Source: Lasiosphaeria ovina (taxonomy: Eukaryota; Ascomycota; Sordariomycetes; Sordariales; Lasiosphaeriaceae). Taken from it: a stretch of DNA of 64,000 nucleotides. The stretch is taken from NCBI GenBank assembly GCA_033439765.1, contig JAULSN010000008.1, forward strand, positions 310,001 to 374,000, written 5' to 3'. A program made the translations under genes and the position numbers. Below, in pieces: positions 1-11,442 of this stretch (positions are counted from its first letter, which is position 1; the number at the start of each line of letters is the position of its first letter). The notes beneath the pieces were generated by a model, which did no database searches, was not told the DNA's origin, and saw only the letters and a program-made list of their open reading frames with translations.

Positions 1-1394
1 CCTAGGCGCAAACGGCGAGTGCAGCGCTCGCTGAATGGTAGTATAGTGTACTGTGAAAGGCTGCGGTGTCTTCTTTGTGGAGGTTTTTACTAGGAGACAT
101 TAGCAAAGTTAAGACGGCCAGGAGGGGAGACCGGGTCTTATGAGGGGAGGAAAAGCTGTCGAAGAGATATTCTGCAAACCGAGCTAAGGCAGACAGCAGA
201 ACCAAAGCTTGTGTGAATTCGGTTCTGTGGCATTCCTTCCTCCGCCGCTACCAGAAGACCAGGTGCCTGTCTCCGGCGATCTTAGCCCTCGCCTGCGGCG
301 AGTTCACCATGCCAAGATGGCCCCTCGTCCTCGCGCACCTCGTGGCGACCGATAATACAGTGTGAGATGGCTCGGTTTGCTGGGGTTGGCTGCGTCATCT
401 GTGGCCGGCCGTCACCGGCCGCGGGCCTACGACGATGGGAATATAGGAGAGAATGGCCCAGCACGACCATTGCCAGAGTAGTTGCTCAACCTCGGTAGGC
501 ATGTGCCCTTGCTCAGTTCTACGAAATAGAACTTGTCCGCTTCGGCGCAGCTCGCGGAAAAGAATAGAAGATTCGGCATCCTCCTACTAATACGTCACCA
601 GGAACATCAACACGCGCCTATATGCCGGCGTCGGTCCTAAATAACCCTGTGCCCGGCTGCCCGGCTATGACCAGGTGCGTATATTTGATGGCCACCAAGG
701 TGGACCCGCGCCAAAGGATTGGACCGCCACGATCCCAGCATTTGTGGTAACGCACCAGAACCTCACTTAATTCTACTTGCCCTGGCCTGCTCATAGCTTA
801 TAGTTGATTCCAAGTGTCCTCGGTGTAAGGACGTCCCTTCCATTCCACGAGATATTATAGCCCCAGAGAGTCAGTAGTAGCCCAATAGCTACTATAGTAG
901 CTCTAAGTTGTTCTAAAATTACTTTTATAAAGCGTTCTAGAAGGCCATTCTAGTTGTAGGTATAGGGACTAAATTCACTGAATCCAATACCCTTTTCTAT
1001 GAGGTAGGGCAATAGCCTTCTGACCTCTTTACTTCCGTCTTAGTGGAAGTACGCTGGGTAGTACTAATAAGTGTTAGCGACTCTGGGCTGGCCAACTGCG
1101 AGCCAAAGTGGTGGAACGCCTCGTCAACGGGGATGGGGTACATGCTAATCGGACTACAGCCACGAGACGGGTGGCAGGTACAGATCTGTCGAAATTCGGT
1201 TTCTCTATCTTCCTTGTCCCCCATTGTGGTGACTGGGGTTATGCCACGAGCATTTTCCGACTGACTATTGCTCTCTTGACACTTCCAGATCCTGTAACGA
1301 AAAAAATAAAAAAATAAAAACAGAGAAGCAACACAGCCAGAAACAAACTCCCTCCCCAAGAAGCACTTTCCCCAGATCCAACTCATCGTCTTTT
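1..1394. other. Left flank, no supported gene
   Basis: No reading frame here has recognisable domains or coherent splicing. Bases 840-1040 are TA-rich with many TAG/CTA trinucleotides, like the RIP-altered transposon DNA elsewhere in the window, but no element can be identified. An A-rich run near 1299-1320 lies just past the 3' end of the M4 peptidase gene and could be part of its transcript tail, which is only a guess. Confidence 0.4.
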
Positions 1395-2563
1395 CTAGGC
1401 GACAGGCAAGACCCCAACCAGCTCCCAAGCCTTCCTCACCTGGGACTCGAACTCAGCAGGGGAATGATAGATCGTGACCTCGGCGAACTCGCGGAATGTT
1501 GAGTTTTTCGCGACACGCTGTGTATCCGTCATGGCCTTGAACCATATTTCCCCTAGTGTCTGCCACGTAGGACGCCCAATCTCCACCGCAGCGTAATAGA
1601 AGGCGCAATTCGGGATGCCTGAATTATGGTGAACGCCATAGTTATCCTCACCACCCAGCTCGTCGTACCCGTCCATGTGCCACGGCTGGGAATAAGCGCC
1701 GGGATTCTTCAGGTTGCGGAAGCCGTTGGCGTAGGGGTAGTTGATGCCGCTGCAGAAGGTCCAGTCGGCCGTGTTGGGATCACGCTGTCTGAGCTTCCAG
1801 TGCTTGACCATGATGCCGAAGCAGTCGGCCAGGGACTCGTTGAGGGCTCCCGACTGTTTCGAATAGTCGAGATCGGTTGTGAATTGGATGACTTGCCAAG
1901 GCCATGTCAGTATCAATAAACGTTTAGTCCTGTTAAAATCAATGAGGACTTACCGGCGTGAGTGCACTCGTGGCCCACGCAGTCCAACACCCTCGCCAAG
2001 TTGGCATCATGATTAGAAACGTTAGCCAGAGCGGGCACACCAAAAGCGACACAGCCCCGTCCCCAGTCCCCCGCCCCATCAAACACGGCATTGTCCTCCT
2101 CGGCCCAGTTGATGAAGCCGCTCGGAGGCCAGCGGAGGTTTCCCCGGTTTCTCCGGTTTCCCCTTCCTCTCCAGCCGAAGCATTCGTCGTAGAAGACATA
2201 GACATCCTGCAATCTGTGGGCGAGGAATTTGGCCGTTTTCAGGACCTGCTCGGTGATCTTCGGTTCCGACGTCGATTCTTCATCCGGCGGCGCGGTCCCC
2301 CTTTCAATCGCGAGAGTCCACGCGTTGCATACCGGAGCGGGTGCCGCGGCCCATAGCGCCTTGTTGACGACCAAACCGCTGTTTTCCGCGCTGAAGAATT
2401 CGGGGTCCTTGTAGTCGGCGTTGTATACTTTGAACTTGGCGTTTATGTTGGCTTTGGAAACGTCTAGGGAGCTGGGCTCGACGACGTTAGATCCTGCCAA
2501 TTGCCACTCGGATGCATCGACGTCAGAGACGGCTGGGTATGTCAGTTTGCAGAAGCACACCAT
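1395..2563 (-). CDS. Thermolysin-like M4 metallopeptidase
   Basis: Zinc endopeptidase of family M4. There are two exons (2563-1954 and 1891-1395) around a 62-nt GTAAGT...AG intron, giving 368 residues. The motif HECTH (residues about 198-202) supplies two zinc ligands and the catalytic Glu. SGALNES puts the third ligand at Glu222, exactly 20 residues after the second His, as in thermolysin. HHNSGIPN supplies the catalytic His region, and both peptidase subdomains are present. The intron splits the codon right after HECTH, so the active site forms only after splicing. No signal peptide or long propeptide is visible. The start ATG is the first in frame, and an upstream exon cannot be excluded. 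M4 enzymes are mainly bacterial and patchy in fungi, so an old bacterial origin is possible but not shown here. Confidence 0.85.
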
Positions 2564-3725
2564 GATTTTCTAAGGCACTGTGTGGTGTGCCTGTGCCTTT
2601 GAACAAATCCGATAAGCTGCGAGAATGTGTTGACAAATGACAACATGAACCTGACTGCAGGACAATGAGTCTAACAGACATAGGTAGGATAGATGCTATC
2701 GTCGTTGTAATAAATACTAATTATCATTCTGGCCTAGAACTTGTTGATGCCCAAACGTGCAAATTCGGCGGTGCTCTCATCGGGTTGATGCCTAAACGTG
2801 CATATTCGGCGGTGCTCTCATCGGCTAGGCTGCCGCCCGGTTTTGCTTTGCAGTGTGCTACTAGTGCTACCATCCATTACGAACGCCACCAAGCGGAAGT
2901 TGGACCCTCAATCCGATGAGTATTTGCATATAGACGCCTACATCCTGGCTCGGTGGCAAGCAAAAACAAGAATGACTGCGAAAGGATGTTGGTGACGACA
3001 ATTGGCATCAAGCTGGATTGAGTTTATCTCAGTGACGTCTTTTTCTAGGCAGGGGGGAGGGGGGGGGGTGGCTTCGCCACCACTCGGGCAGGTGTAAATT
3101 TAAGAGACTCCATCCGGCACCCCCTAACTAATTATGCGAGCACCCACCAATCCACCTTAGCAGCTGTATCCAGAACCCGCTTTTTTAGCGGCAAAATCGG
3201 TACTTCTGGATACTGCCCCCCCATATGTAGATTTTTCGCCTTCCACATGCCGGCCGAATGCGAAGAGGCCTGGAAACGCGTTTTCCGGGCTTTTCGTCAG
3301 TTGTGTTCATTTTCAAGCTTAGTCAGCGGCTCTGTTGACTTGTTAATTGCGGCCGGCCAGGAAAATACGATAAATCTAGTGCAAATCAGCGTGTTGCGCT
3401 AGCTGTTGCCCTATTCGTTCAAATGGACCAATTTGCATACAGTCAAGTGCATGCATGCATGTGAGGCCGACTGAGCAGAGTGGTGATGTTATTTTGTGGT
3501 GTTGAGCCTGTCAACCGGCATAGCCAACTGGCTCTGTTGACTGGCCGGGAATCCCTCAATCTAACACAATTAGATTAAGACAGCCGCCATCCGCATTCCA
3601 GCCAAATAAGCGTGGATCAGGATCATTCTCGTCCGCCGAATCGTATAGCCAGATCTCTTCGGCAGGGATTCCTGGTAAATCCAATCTCCTGCGGTAAGCC
3701 TTACGGGCCTTCCACGATAGAAAAG
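2564..3725. other. Intergenic, repeat-bearing, no gene
   Basis: Holds the 41-bp tandem repeat listed separately, a G-run near 3055-3068, and an exact hairpin GGTGGCTTCGCCACC at about 3068-3082. A second inverted arrangement (TATCCAGAA ... TTCTGGATA) lies within 3166-3215. These look like miniature transposon or terminal-repeat debris. No coherent coding region was found. Confidence 0.4.
2746..2825. repeat. Two-copy 41-bp tandem repeat
   Basis: The segment starting GATGCCCAAACGTGC at 2746 is repeated at 2787 as GATGCCTAAACGTGC. Both copies continue with TTCGGCGGTGCTCTCATCGG. The period is 41 bp, with two differences in the first 40 bases. It sits about 180 bp upstream of the M4 gene start, so it may lie in that gene's promoter. 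No function is implied. Confidence 0.85.
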
Positions 3726-4483
3726 TGTTAAAGTATGGCTATACTGAGAGCCCTATGGTGGCTCTCTGGGCAGGGCGCTGACCTGCCAGGAGTCCACTGA
3801 AGGATAGGGGTTGCGGTTGCTCTAGCAACAGACCCCCCCTGTGTGCAGGTGGGTCAACCACTACGGTAGTGCGTGAGGCTATTCCCAGATTGTAAACAAG
3901 CCTCCACAGTACCTTCTCAAATCCCCAATAGGTCTAGGGACACGTAATCCAAGGCCCACAGAAGACAGTAGAATACTGGGCTCACTTGGACCTTTGGAAC
4001 TCACCAGAATGCTTCCTATAGACCTATATTAAGGTCAATCCATTCCTTATAATTAGACCTCCTTTTCCTTCTCTTCAAGCAAGCTAGTTACCTTGCACGC
4101 ACGTCAGTTGCTGCAGTCAGTCACCACTCCTTTGTATCATAGCTCTCCTATAATACAGGTCCTCTCAGTCCTCTATAGCGCCCACTCTGGCCCTGAGGCC
4201 CTCGACTAGCGGCACAGTTCCCACAGTCTTGGTGAGGTAGACTACAGGGCCCAGCCCTACAGTCTTGGTGCAGGCTTGACTCCTGGAAGCTCCAGTCGAG
4301 TTGCCGTCTTCTTGCTTCCCTCAGTAGCCCACTCAGCCTACTGTTGTACGCAGGTCAACAGGTCTACCGACCTACCCCCCTGCACCACTCGCTTCCGCAA
4401 CGCATCGCCACAGTACCTGAACCACTGTAACTTCCCTGTGTGGGTGCTGCTCCAGGCCTACCAGGAGCATACGCAGTTTAACA
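3726..4483. mobile_element. Probable solo LTR
   Basis: A 758-bp block opens with TGTTAAAG and closes with GTTTAACA, giving the TG...CA ends and the short inverted TGTTAAA/TTTAACA pair typical of long terminal repeats. Its right end falls exactly where the coding of a minus-strand MULE transposase remnant breaks off. This supports insertion into that transposon. The flanking five bases (AAAAG left, GTAAT right) do not match, so no target duplication is seen. Either one flank was rearranged or the boundaries are slightly off. No second LTR or internal region was found. Confidence 0.45.
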
Positions 4484-4962
4484 GTAATAAACACCGAAGG
4501 CGAAGGTATCTCGGCGGTAGCTAGGTATGTAGCGATGTGGCTGGCCAGGTAATTGTAGTCTTCCTGGGTCTCGCCGCTCAATATAGCTTGGAAAGATCGG
4601 TATTGCGGTACGCTCAGGAGTCATTAAAATACCAAAGACCAACGGTATTCCTAGGTTATTGACTCTATATGTGGCGTTAATCATAATGTATTCCCCGGAC
4701 CGGACCCACGCCCGTTGTTGGTGCCGGGTAATCTAGAATGCGCTCTTGACCTTAGTCTCTGCTTCGTCGGTATAGTCGATGTCCTAGTATGCCGTATCTT
4801 TAGGCATTAGTGGTTTAATAAGCTGCTTGACGAAGGCTTGTGTGTCGGTATATTTATCTATCTTTATAACTTTTTAACTTCCTTGTCTAGTTATAAACGT
4901 CTCGCTTATTAAAGACGGCGTAAGGGAGTTGGTTATGTAATAGGAACTTTATAGATCTTGTG
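4484..4962 (-). pseudogene. MULE transposase remnant
   Basis: Minus-strand translation, in more than one frame and with TAG stops, shows pieces typical of fungal Mutator-like transposases. These include INATYRVNNLGIPLV (the catalytic-Asp region around a conserved DxTYxTN motif, degenerate here), SGETQEDYNYL, and AEIPSPSVFIT just before the break. The coding stops at 4484, where an LTR-like block begins. Upstream pieces run to about 4960. It is dead, because several stops and frameshifts interrupt it. The many TpA dinucleotides suggest RIP. Confidence 0.6.
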
Positions 4963-5197
4963 TACTGGTACCCGAGCCGCAAGCCACGTAGGTCATAGGA
5001 TAATGAGGAAGACAAGAGAGTGGTCTATATTATCTCGACATGCACCAACGCACAGCCTTTCGCATCGCCCTTTTTCCTAGCATCCAACACAGCACCAGCT
5101 TTGCCATCGTGATAAGAAGCCCCCTCTAAAACCCCCAACCAAGAGAGATCCTATCTCTTTTCCAGCCACCCTGTTCTAGGATCGTCAAACGTGTCTC

Positions 5198-5906
5198 CTA
5201 GTGACTTCGGTTCCTTGGGTTCCCCAAACACTTTTTTCCCTGTCGTTGTTTCTCGATGTTTTCCTTGCGCTGGATGGACACTGCGCAGCCTTGCAAGCCA
5301 CATACAGATTTGGTGTCGATGTGCTGTCTCTTGATGTGCTTCCTCAGAGACCGCATATCCTTGGCTTTGTCGTTCCCCCTATCGAACGTAGTCACACTTT
5401 GCACAAATCAGGGAACCATCGGAAGACGTGACGATGAGGGAATTGACGTCTTGGGGGGGATGCGACGTCCTGGCACGGGCTTATGTCGCTAGCCGAAGTG
5501 ATGCTATTGACCGTTGGGCCTAGGTAAGGAATGTGGCTGGTGTTGGTGGGCATCATGGGTGGGTAGCAGGCGAAGCTGTTCTCCCGCTAGTGTCAGGCAG
5601 GGCGGCACGGATACGGAGTGTGAGGGACATGGTCGGCTCCTGAAATGACGGAGAGGCTGGACCGTCATGGCCCCGTCCAAGGTGCCTCGGTCGTCAAGAG
5701 GGGCGTTGGATACACAGCGTTTTGGATGTGACCCGAGTAAATTGCGATGGCCGATGGCGAAGAATAGTCCGCGGTGAAGGTTTTCGCCTGGTGCAACGAC
5801 GTAGCGTGCTAGGTGCTAGGGAAATATGTCTGCCGTGGATCCCCGGCCCCCCCTCCGGACCCGGGTATGCAAACTCCCGAGGAGCCGCATCGTCTTGGTC
5901 GGTCAT
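5198..5906 (-). pseudogene. C2H2 zinc-finger gene remnant
   Basis: Around 5198-5420 the minus strand reads CAKC followed, after a one-base frame change, by RSLRKHIKRQH and then CGLQGC. This C-x2-C ... H-x4-H plus C-x4-C spacing is like the paired fingers of fungal C2H2 proteins. A stretch opening MTDQDDAAPREF near 5906 could be the original N terminus, but stops and frame changes separate it. I treat it as a decayed regulator. An intact spliced gene could not be assembled. Confidence 0.35.
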
Positions 5907-7679
5907 GGCGAGTAGGATGTGGCTCAGAATATGTCGTCGAGAGTGTATAAGTTTCGCGTTTTTAGAGTCATGGGCCTTGTCGAGGTGCCTGTGACTCGGT
6001 TAGCCTCGTGTCCTCATGCGAAGTCATTTATCTCAGAATCTCTAACCTTGAAAGCGTGAGACCGGCGTACGACTTGCAAACAAGATTTTGAGTTGGAACA
6101 ACGGGCAGCTCAAGCTCTTAAGTGTTTAAACAAGATGTATATCTCAGTGAGAATCAGGCCGTGCGAATCGCGATGTGGCAGTTGACTGGTGGCCCGAGGT
6201 CGAGCCGTCACCAGAAAACAGTCGCTGCTAAAGGTCACTTCTCTGTTTCTACCCCCTGAAGGATGCCCAAGAAAGATACCTAGGGAAGTGCCGACGTCGG
6301 ACTCAACACTGTGGACTGGTGATGAAGGGAAGAGAATCCAGGTCACAGGTTGGCACGGGATTCACATGCTACTCCCCTGCATCGTGTCCCTGTACCAAGA
6401 CCCGGAAAGTAGAGGAGGCAATAAAGAATCCCTGCATATGGAGTTTGTATTATTATCCACGTTTTGATCCCGACATTGTGGTGCTGTTGTGCGTGGTGCT
6501 GTTGTGCGCGCACGCGACAAAGTCAAATGCTGTATATGAAACACCATTTTTAGCAAAAGAGGGAAGATGGAAGCTTCCAGTCGGGTGTGCCCTGAAAGGA
6601 CCTAAGTACCTACCTTTGGCACCCCTTTCAGGCCCGTGGATATGAACTTGGAGGCCTCTGACCTGCCGGCTTTCTAGACGTTAGCTGCTCGTCCCGACGT
6701 GATCGGAACCGAGGCTCGCCGTTCTGTGCGCTTGGGTCGCCCTGTAGCCATTATGACCCAGTGTTAGGGTACTGGCCCTAGTTTAGGCCTGAGGGGTAGA
6801 TAGCCCGTTAGAGGGGCAGGTGTGTTTGAAGAATTCTGACGGACTATTAGCGGCCGCATCCTCTTTCGGACGAGACGCTTGATTCGGGAGTCTGGAGTGA
6901 GATGGTCCTTAACTACCAAGTAGGAGCCTTGATACGAGTAAGTTAAAACTATCTACGCCCAAGCTAGGACGGAAACGAGAAGTTAAGGTTTTTTTTTGGG
7001 AAACTCGGTAATCTCTAGGAGGACCTGGAAATAGCGGTACCCGGCTTCACAAGCACTTAAGGCCTTCTGACTTGTAATATTCTACCCCTTCCTCTTTTTC
7101 TTCTTCACCGTCATCTTCATCCTCCTCGCCGCTGCGGCGGATGGTACGGAGAAAGTTAGGTTTTCTATTAAGAATTCCGAATCTCGGGTCGTTTACGACG
7201 TCGGCGACTAGGTTCACCGCGTCACCGCTCTTAGCGTAGTCGACGGCCCGGGATAGATACTTTGCTATATCCTTAATATACGGGTAGTTTATACTTCTTA
7301 GTTTTTGGTCTACTAGTACGAGGTAGCGGCTTTGTAGTTCGGCGAAGTAGTCGTCGTAGATATATTAGGCGATGAAGGTGGCCGACGCGGCTAATATCGA
7401 AGGGCACGTTACTACTCGGAGCGGTATTAGTTAGCGGATATAGTACGTCGCCTACTATTAGAGCGGCGGGTACGCTATCTATCTTAATATATAAGAGGTA
7501 TACGAGTACCTAAAAGAGTTTAAGAAATATAGGCTCCGTATCTCCTCGAGCTACTTTAATTTCTAAATATCTTAGGTCGAATTACTAAGTAAAGGTATAT
7601 TTAGGGAGGCTTGGGATAAATAGGGGACGGCGCTACGTAATAGTGAAGTTGGAAAATTTGGCAAAGTTAATAACGTATA
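5907..7679. other. Non-coding and decayed transposon DNA
   Basis: 5907-6950 shows nothing recognisable. From about 6960 the sequence becomes rich in TAT/ATA/TAG. A minus-strand open stretch (about 7100-7360, ending EGLKCL plus stop) contains an acidic run (EEDEDDGEEE) and reads like the C terminus of a transposon-encoded protein. Its upstream part breaks into several frames. This older element is the landing site of the pogo element and resumes at 9542. Confidence 0.4.
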
Positions 7680-7722
7680 ACGTGCGTGATAAGCGAGTGT
7701 CGTAGATAAGCGAGTGTCGCAC
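7680..7722 (+). repeat. Left terminal inverted repeat of pogo element
   Basis: 43-bp repeat matching the right copy inverted, except one T/C position. It has two tandem GATAAGCGAGTGTCG units 16 bp apart, and the TA target site lies just outside. Confidence 0.9.
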
Positions 7723-7777
7723 TTTCCACGACGCGAAACACCTTTGTACTCAACACCACTTTTCTCCACTATCCAAT

Positions 7778-9451
7778 ATGCCAACTTCTTCGAACGAAGC
7801 CAATATTATCTTGGCCCTCCAAGCCCTCGAACGCGATAAAGATCTAAGTATACAACGCGTAGTAGAGATCTATGAAGTTTGCGATAGAACCCTGGGGCGC
7901 CGCCGACGCGGTATGCCTATACGACGCGATATACCGGCCAACTCACGTAAGCTTACGGATTTGGAAGAGAAAACGATTGTTCAATATATTACTGAGCTAT
8001 GTACACGCGCATTTCATCCCCGGCTTTCATACGTGGAAGATATGGCCAACCGATTACTACGCGAACGCGACGCGCCCCCTGTCGGCGTACGATGGGCTCA
8101 CAACTTCGTTAAGCGCTAGCCAGAACTTCGGACGCGTTTTACGCGTAAATACGACTACCAGAGGGCTAAATACGAAGATCCAACGATTATTCGCGAGTGG
8201 TTTGCCCTTATACATAATATTAAGGTCAAATACGGTATCCTTAACGACGATATTTATAATTTCGACGAGACCGGCTTTATAATGGGTATTATTATCGCTA
8301 CTATAGTAGTTACTACCTTAGAGGGGCGTAGTAGGGCTAAATAGGCCTAGCCTGGCAATCGAGAGTGGGCTATAGTTATCCAAGGAGTAAATACTCTAGG
8401 CTGGGCCATCCCACCATTTATTATCTTAGCTAGGTAATATCACCTTACTAACTGGTATGAAGAATATAACCTCCCGGCCGACTGGCGTATCGTAATAACC
8501 GATAATGGCTAGACTACGAATGAGAAAGGTATGGATTGGATTCGTTACTTCGATTTCCATACAGCATCTCGTACAAAGGGTATACACCGGTTATTGATCC
8601 TTAATGGCCACGAAAGCCACTACTCTAAAGAATTCGACAACTATTATAAAGAGCATAACATTATTACACTTTGTATGCCTCCATACTCTTTATACATACT
8701 CCAGCCTTTAGATGTTGGTTATTTTGGGCCTTTGAAGAAGGCGTATAGCCGCTAAATTAAGTAGTTTATGCGGATGAATATTATACATATTAATAAGTTG
8801 GAGTTTCTTTGTACATTCAGAGAGGCGTTTTTTGCTTCGATTATAGAAAAGAACATCCAGGGGGGTTTTACCGGAGCTGGCCTTGTGCCGTACGACCCAG
8901 AGAGGGTGATATCTAAGCTGGATATGCGTATTCGGACCCCAATACCCCCAGCCTCAAGCCCAACTACAGCACTACCTTGGGCCTCCCAAACGCTATACAA
9001 CCCTCGAGAGGCTACCTCACAATCAGTATTTATCAAAACTCGAATTTCCAACCATTAGGGCAGCTCTCCAACCCCGATACTGACTGCTGTGGATCGATTA
9101 GCCAAAGGTATAATGGCTGTGATGTACGAGGTGGCTCTTCTACGTACGGAGGTCTCAGTATTACGAAAGGCCAATGAGGGGCTTAGTAAGCGACGGAGAG
9201 CCAAAAAAACACGTGTGCGGCTTGGAGGGTCACTTACTGTACAAGAGGTACAGGATCTACTGGATTAGAAGGCTGTGGGTGAGCAGTTAGACCAGGAAAT
9301 ACGACAAAATGGTGGTCGTATAGGGGGGTCTCGGACGAAGATTCGGTGCTATGGTGTATGCGGTAAGCCTGGCCATAATGCACGCACATGCAAGGAGGCT
9401 GCAGAATCGTCTGATTCATCTGTTTCTAATTCAGTTATTATTATTTCCTAA
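7778..9451 (+). pseudogene. Pogo/Fot1 transposase, RIP-inactivated
   Basis: Read in one continuous frame, this is a DDE1 transposase of about 557 codons. Residues 1-114 are the paired helix-turn-helix region (Psq plus CENP-B type). The middle includes DETGF and a later LLILNGHESH catalytic Asp region, followed by PPYSLYILQPLDVGYFGPLK, the classic pogo signature. The tail has a CCHC-like knuckle (GVCGKPGHNARTC). About nine in-frame TAG/TAA stops interrupt it, at places where Trp or Gln is expected (for example 8117-8119). TGG-to-TAG and CAG-to-TAG are the outcomes of CpA-to-TpA mutation on either strand, so RIP is the likely cause. No other frameshift is needed. Confidence 0.85.
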
Positions 9452-9496
9452 TGTTGTGGTTGTGTAATTGAGGATAGCTGTGGTGGGTTATGAAAC

Positions 9497-9539
9497 GTGC
9501 GACACTCGCTTATCTGCGACACTCGCTTATCACGCACGT
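9497..9539 (-). repeat. Right terminal inverted repeat of pogo element
   Basis: Inverted partner of 7680-7722 over 43 bp. It ends CACGCACGT, followed by the TA target duplication at 9540-9541. Confidence 0.9.
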
Positions 9540-9541
9540 TA

Positions 9542-11025
9542 ACGTTAGTTCCTAAAGAGCTCGAACTTAATATATATTCATATCCCGGCCTATTTTATTA
9601 ACTCTCTCGGCGTAAATCCGGAGGTATATCTTATCGGTCTTCTTAATAGAACTAATCAAATTTTTGAGAAAGATGTCTCGTCGGACGTCGTAGCGATAAT
9701 TATAAATTATACAGAAGTTGTACAACCCCTACCTGGCAGTATCGAGGGATCATGGTTGAGATTTAGCTCAAGTTGGTCTCACTGTATTGGTAATATCTTT
9801 TGTCCGTCGCCTAGAAGTTCCAATGCGGTATTCCGAGTCGACCTCTAAGCTTGACGGATGTGATATGCGTGATTTGCGCGGACTTGTGCCCTAGGGCCTC
9901 GGCGCGGTAGAATTGCGGGGGTTTATCGACTACTACAAAGTAAACCACTCTGTGCTTCCAGCTCCCTGTCGCCTTAAAGGTTATCCCTCGAAGGTTGCTG
10001 TTATGGAAGTCCGGGGTGACTATATAGTACCTACCTTACCTATCGCCGGCGCCCTCACCCATCAACGTACCTCCCTTCCTAGACGGAAAGAACGTAGCAC
10101 CGGACAGTGACGACCTACCAGGTGTCAATCCCTCGTTCCACGCCTCTGCACAATGGTCTTGTTGGACGCCTCTGAAAGGCAACAGCCAACACGAAACATG
10201 TCGTGTAAGAAAGTTGGTGACAGGCAATGGGTCCACGATGTGCACGCCGGGCACGTGCATCGGTGTGTACCAGCAGTAGTAGTACTGTGCTACGGAGCCT
10301 TGAGGTTGCGCTGCCAAGGGTTTGTGTCGCCCATGGCCCCCCAAAGCCCAAGACCTCCTGCGTGCCCGTGCGGCCTGTGTCGATTTCTTTTCTTTCTCGG
10401 GCACAAACAACCGACCGACAGCCACCTCCTCGAGGACCCCGAGCTGAAAGTCCGCTTCGGCGACTCGAGGAACTACTAGGAAGAATGGTGTGTCCTGGGA
10501 CATCGCGGAATAGGGTTATTATGGTACGACTATGCAAACCATGCGGAAAAATGTTTGATACAGCGCAAGATAGGAGACTGCTGGTGAATATCTTGAATAA
10601 GCACTGCTCGATGTAGAGTAATGGTTAGGACGCCACGCAGGCAATAGGACCACAGACCCACCCACTACCCAGATACGTATCTAAGTAGTAATGTTGTTAT
10701 GCTGTTGACATGGCGTTGATAGTAGGTCAAAGACCCCTCCCTTCTCCCGATAGGCTACGGTTCAGACCCCCCCCCCATCTCCCGCTAGGAACCAACCCAA
10801 CCAAAACGCCAAAATACCAAAACACCCGTCAACTTGCCAAGTACACCGGTACCAAATACACTACTTTACCACTTTGTATAGCAACGCCAGTTCGCCTGCC
10901 CAGTAACTCCCTTCCCCGTACATTTGTTTCCCTCAAGTTATTCTCACAAACCAACTCAAACATACAGCCAGCCGCCCGCCCCACCCAGCCCACCAAAAGT
11001 TTTTTTTCCACAACTCGTAACAGCT
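9542..11025. other. Older transposon remnant, then intergenic
   Basis: 9542-9850 continues the TA-rich host element interrupted by the pogo insertion. 9850-11025 has several short open frames on both strands but no recognisable domain, splicing pattern or repeat. Confidence 0.35.
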
Positions 11026-11442
11026 TCACTTCTCCTTCTCGACATCCCGCTCCGCCAAGTCGCTCTCATCTATCGACACCTCCAGCGAGGACGCGCCGAC
11101 ATCACTGGCCCTGAACTCGTACGCTGGCGTGTTTTCAATATAGCCAAACCTGTCATGGTCCGGCCCTGTATATGACTGACAGTCAGCACAGCCTCACCTT
11201 GAATCGAATGTGGTGCGGTGGGGGGGGGGGGGATCAATGTGAGTGGACAAACATTCAAACACCAACTGGGCCGTGTAGTAATTCTCCCGGCCTCCGGTGA
11301 CGGCGTCATCCAGGGTCAAGTCGTGATCCAGGGAGGAGGGGTAGGAGCACACCCTGTCCATGCCGGCGAACAGGATCATGGTTTCACGTGTCGGTGAGAC
11401 CACGCCGGCGGCGGTGGTGGTAGTGGCACAAGACGAACCCAT
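11026..11442 (-). CDS. Small unknown protein, two exons
   Basis: Not recognised. Two exons, 11442-11263 and 11175-11026, join in frame around an 87-nt GTGTTT...CAG intron with a good branch motif (GCTGAC). They give 109 residues. The product is soluble-looking, with a Thr-rich N terminus, a central Gly/Tyr/Asn patch and an acidic, charged C terminus (SLEVSIDESDLAERDVEKEK), and has no signal peptide. Coding is supported by the frame-preserving splice and the biased C-terminal composition, not by homology. The intron contains a 13-base G tract (11220-11232). The start is the first ATG in this frame after an upstream stretch of unclear coding value. Confidence 0.4.

Larger units (their letters stand above)
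7680..9539 (+). mobile_element. Pogo/Fot1-type DNA transposon (complete, dead)
   Basis: A Tc1/mariner-superfamily element of 1,860 bp. It has 43-bp terminal inverted repeats at 7680-7722 and 9497-9539, which begin ACGTGCGTGATAAGCGAGTG and differ at one base. Both ends are flanked by TA (7678-7679 and 9540-9541), the target duplication of this superfamily. Each terminal repeat contains GATAAGCGAGTGTCG twice in tandem, a likely double transposase-binding site. It encodes one transposase frame, now broken by stops. It has inserted into an older AT-rich element whose sequence continues on both sides. Confidence 0.9.
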
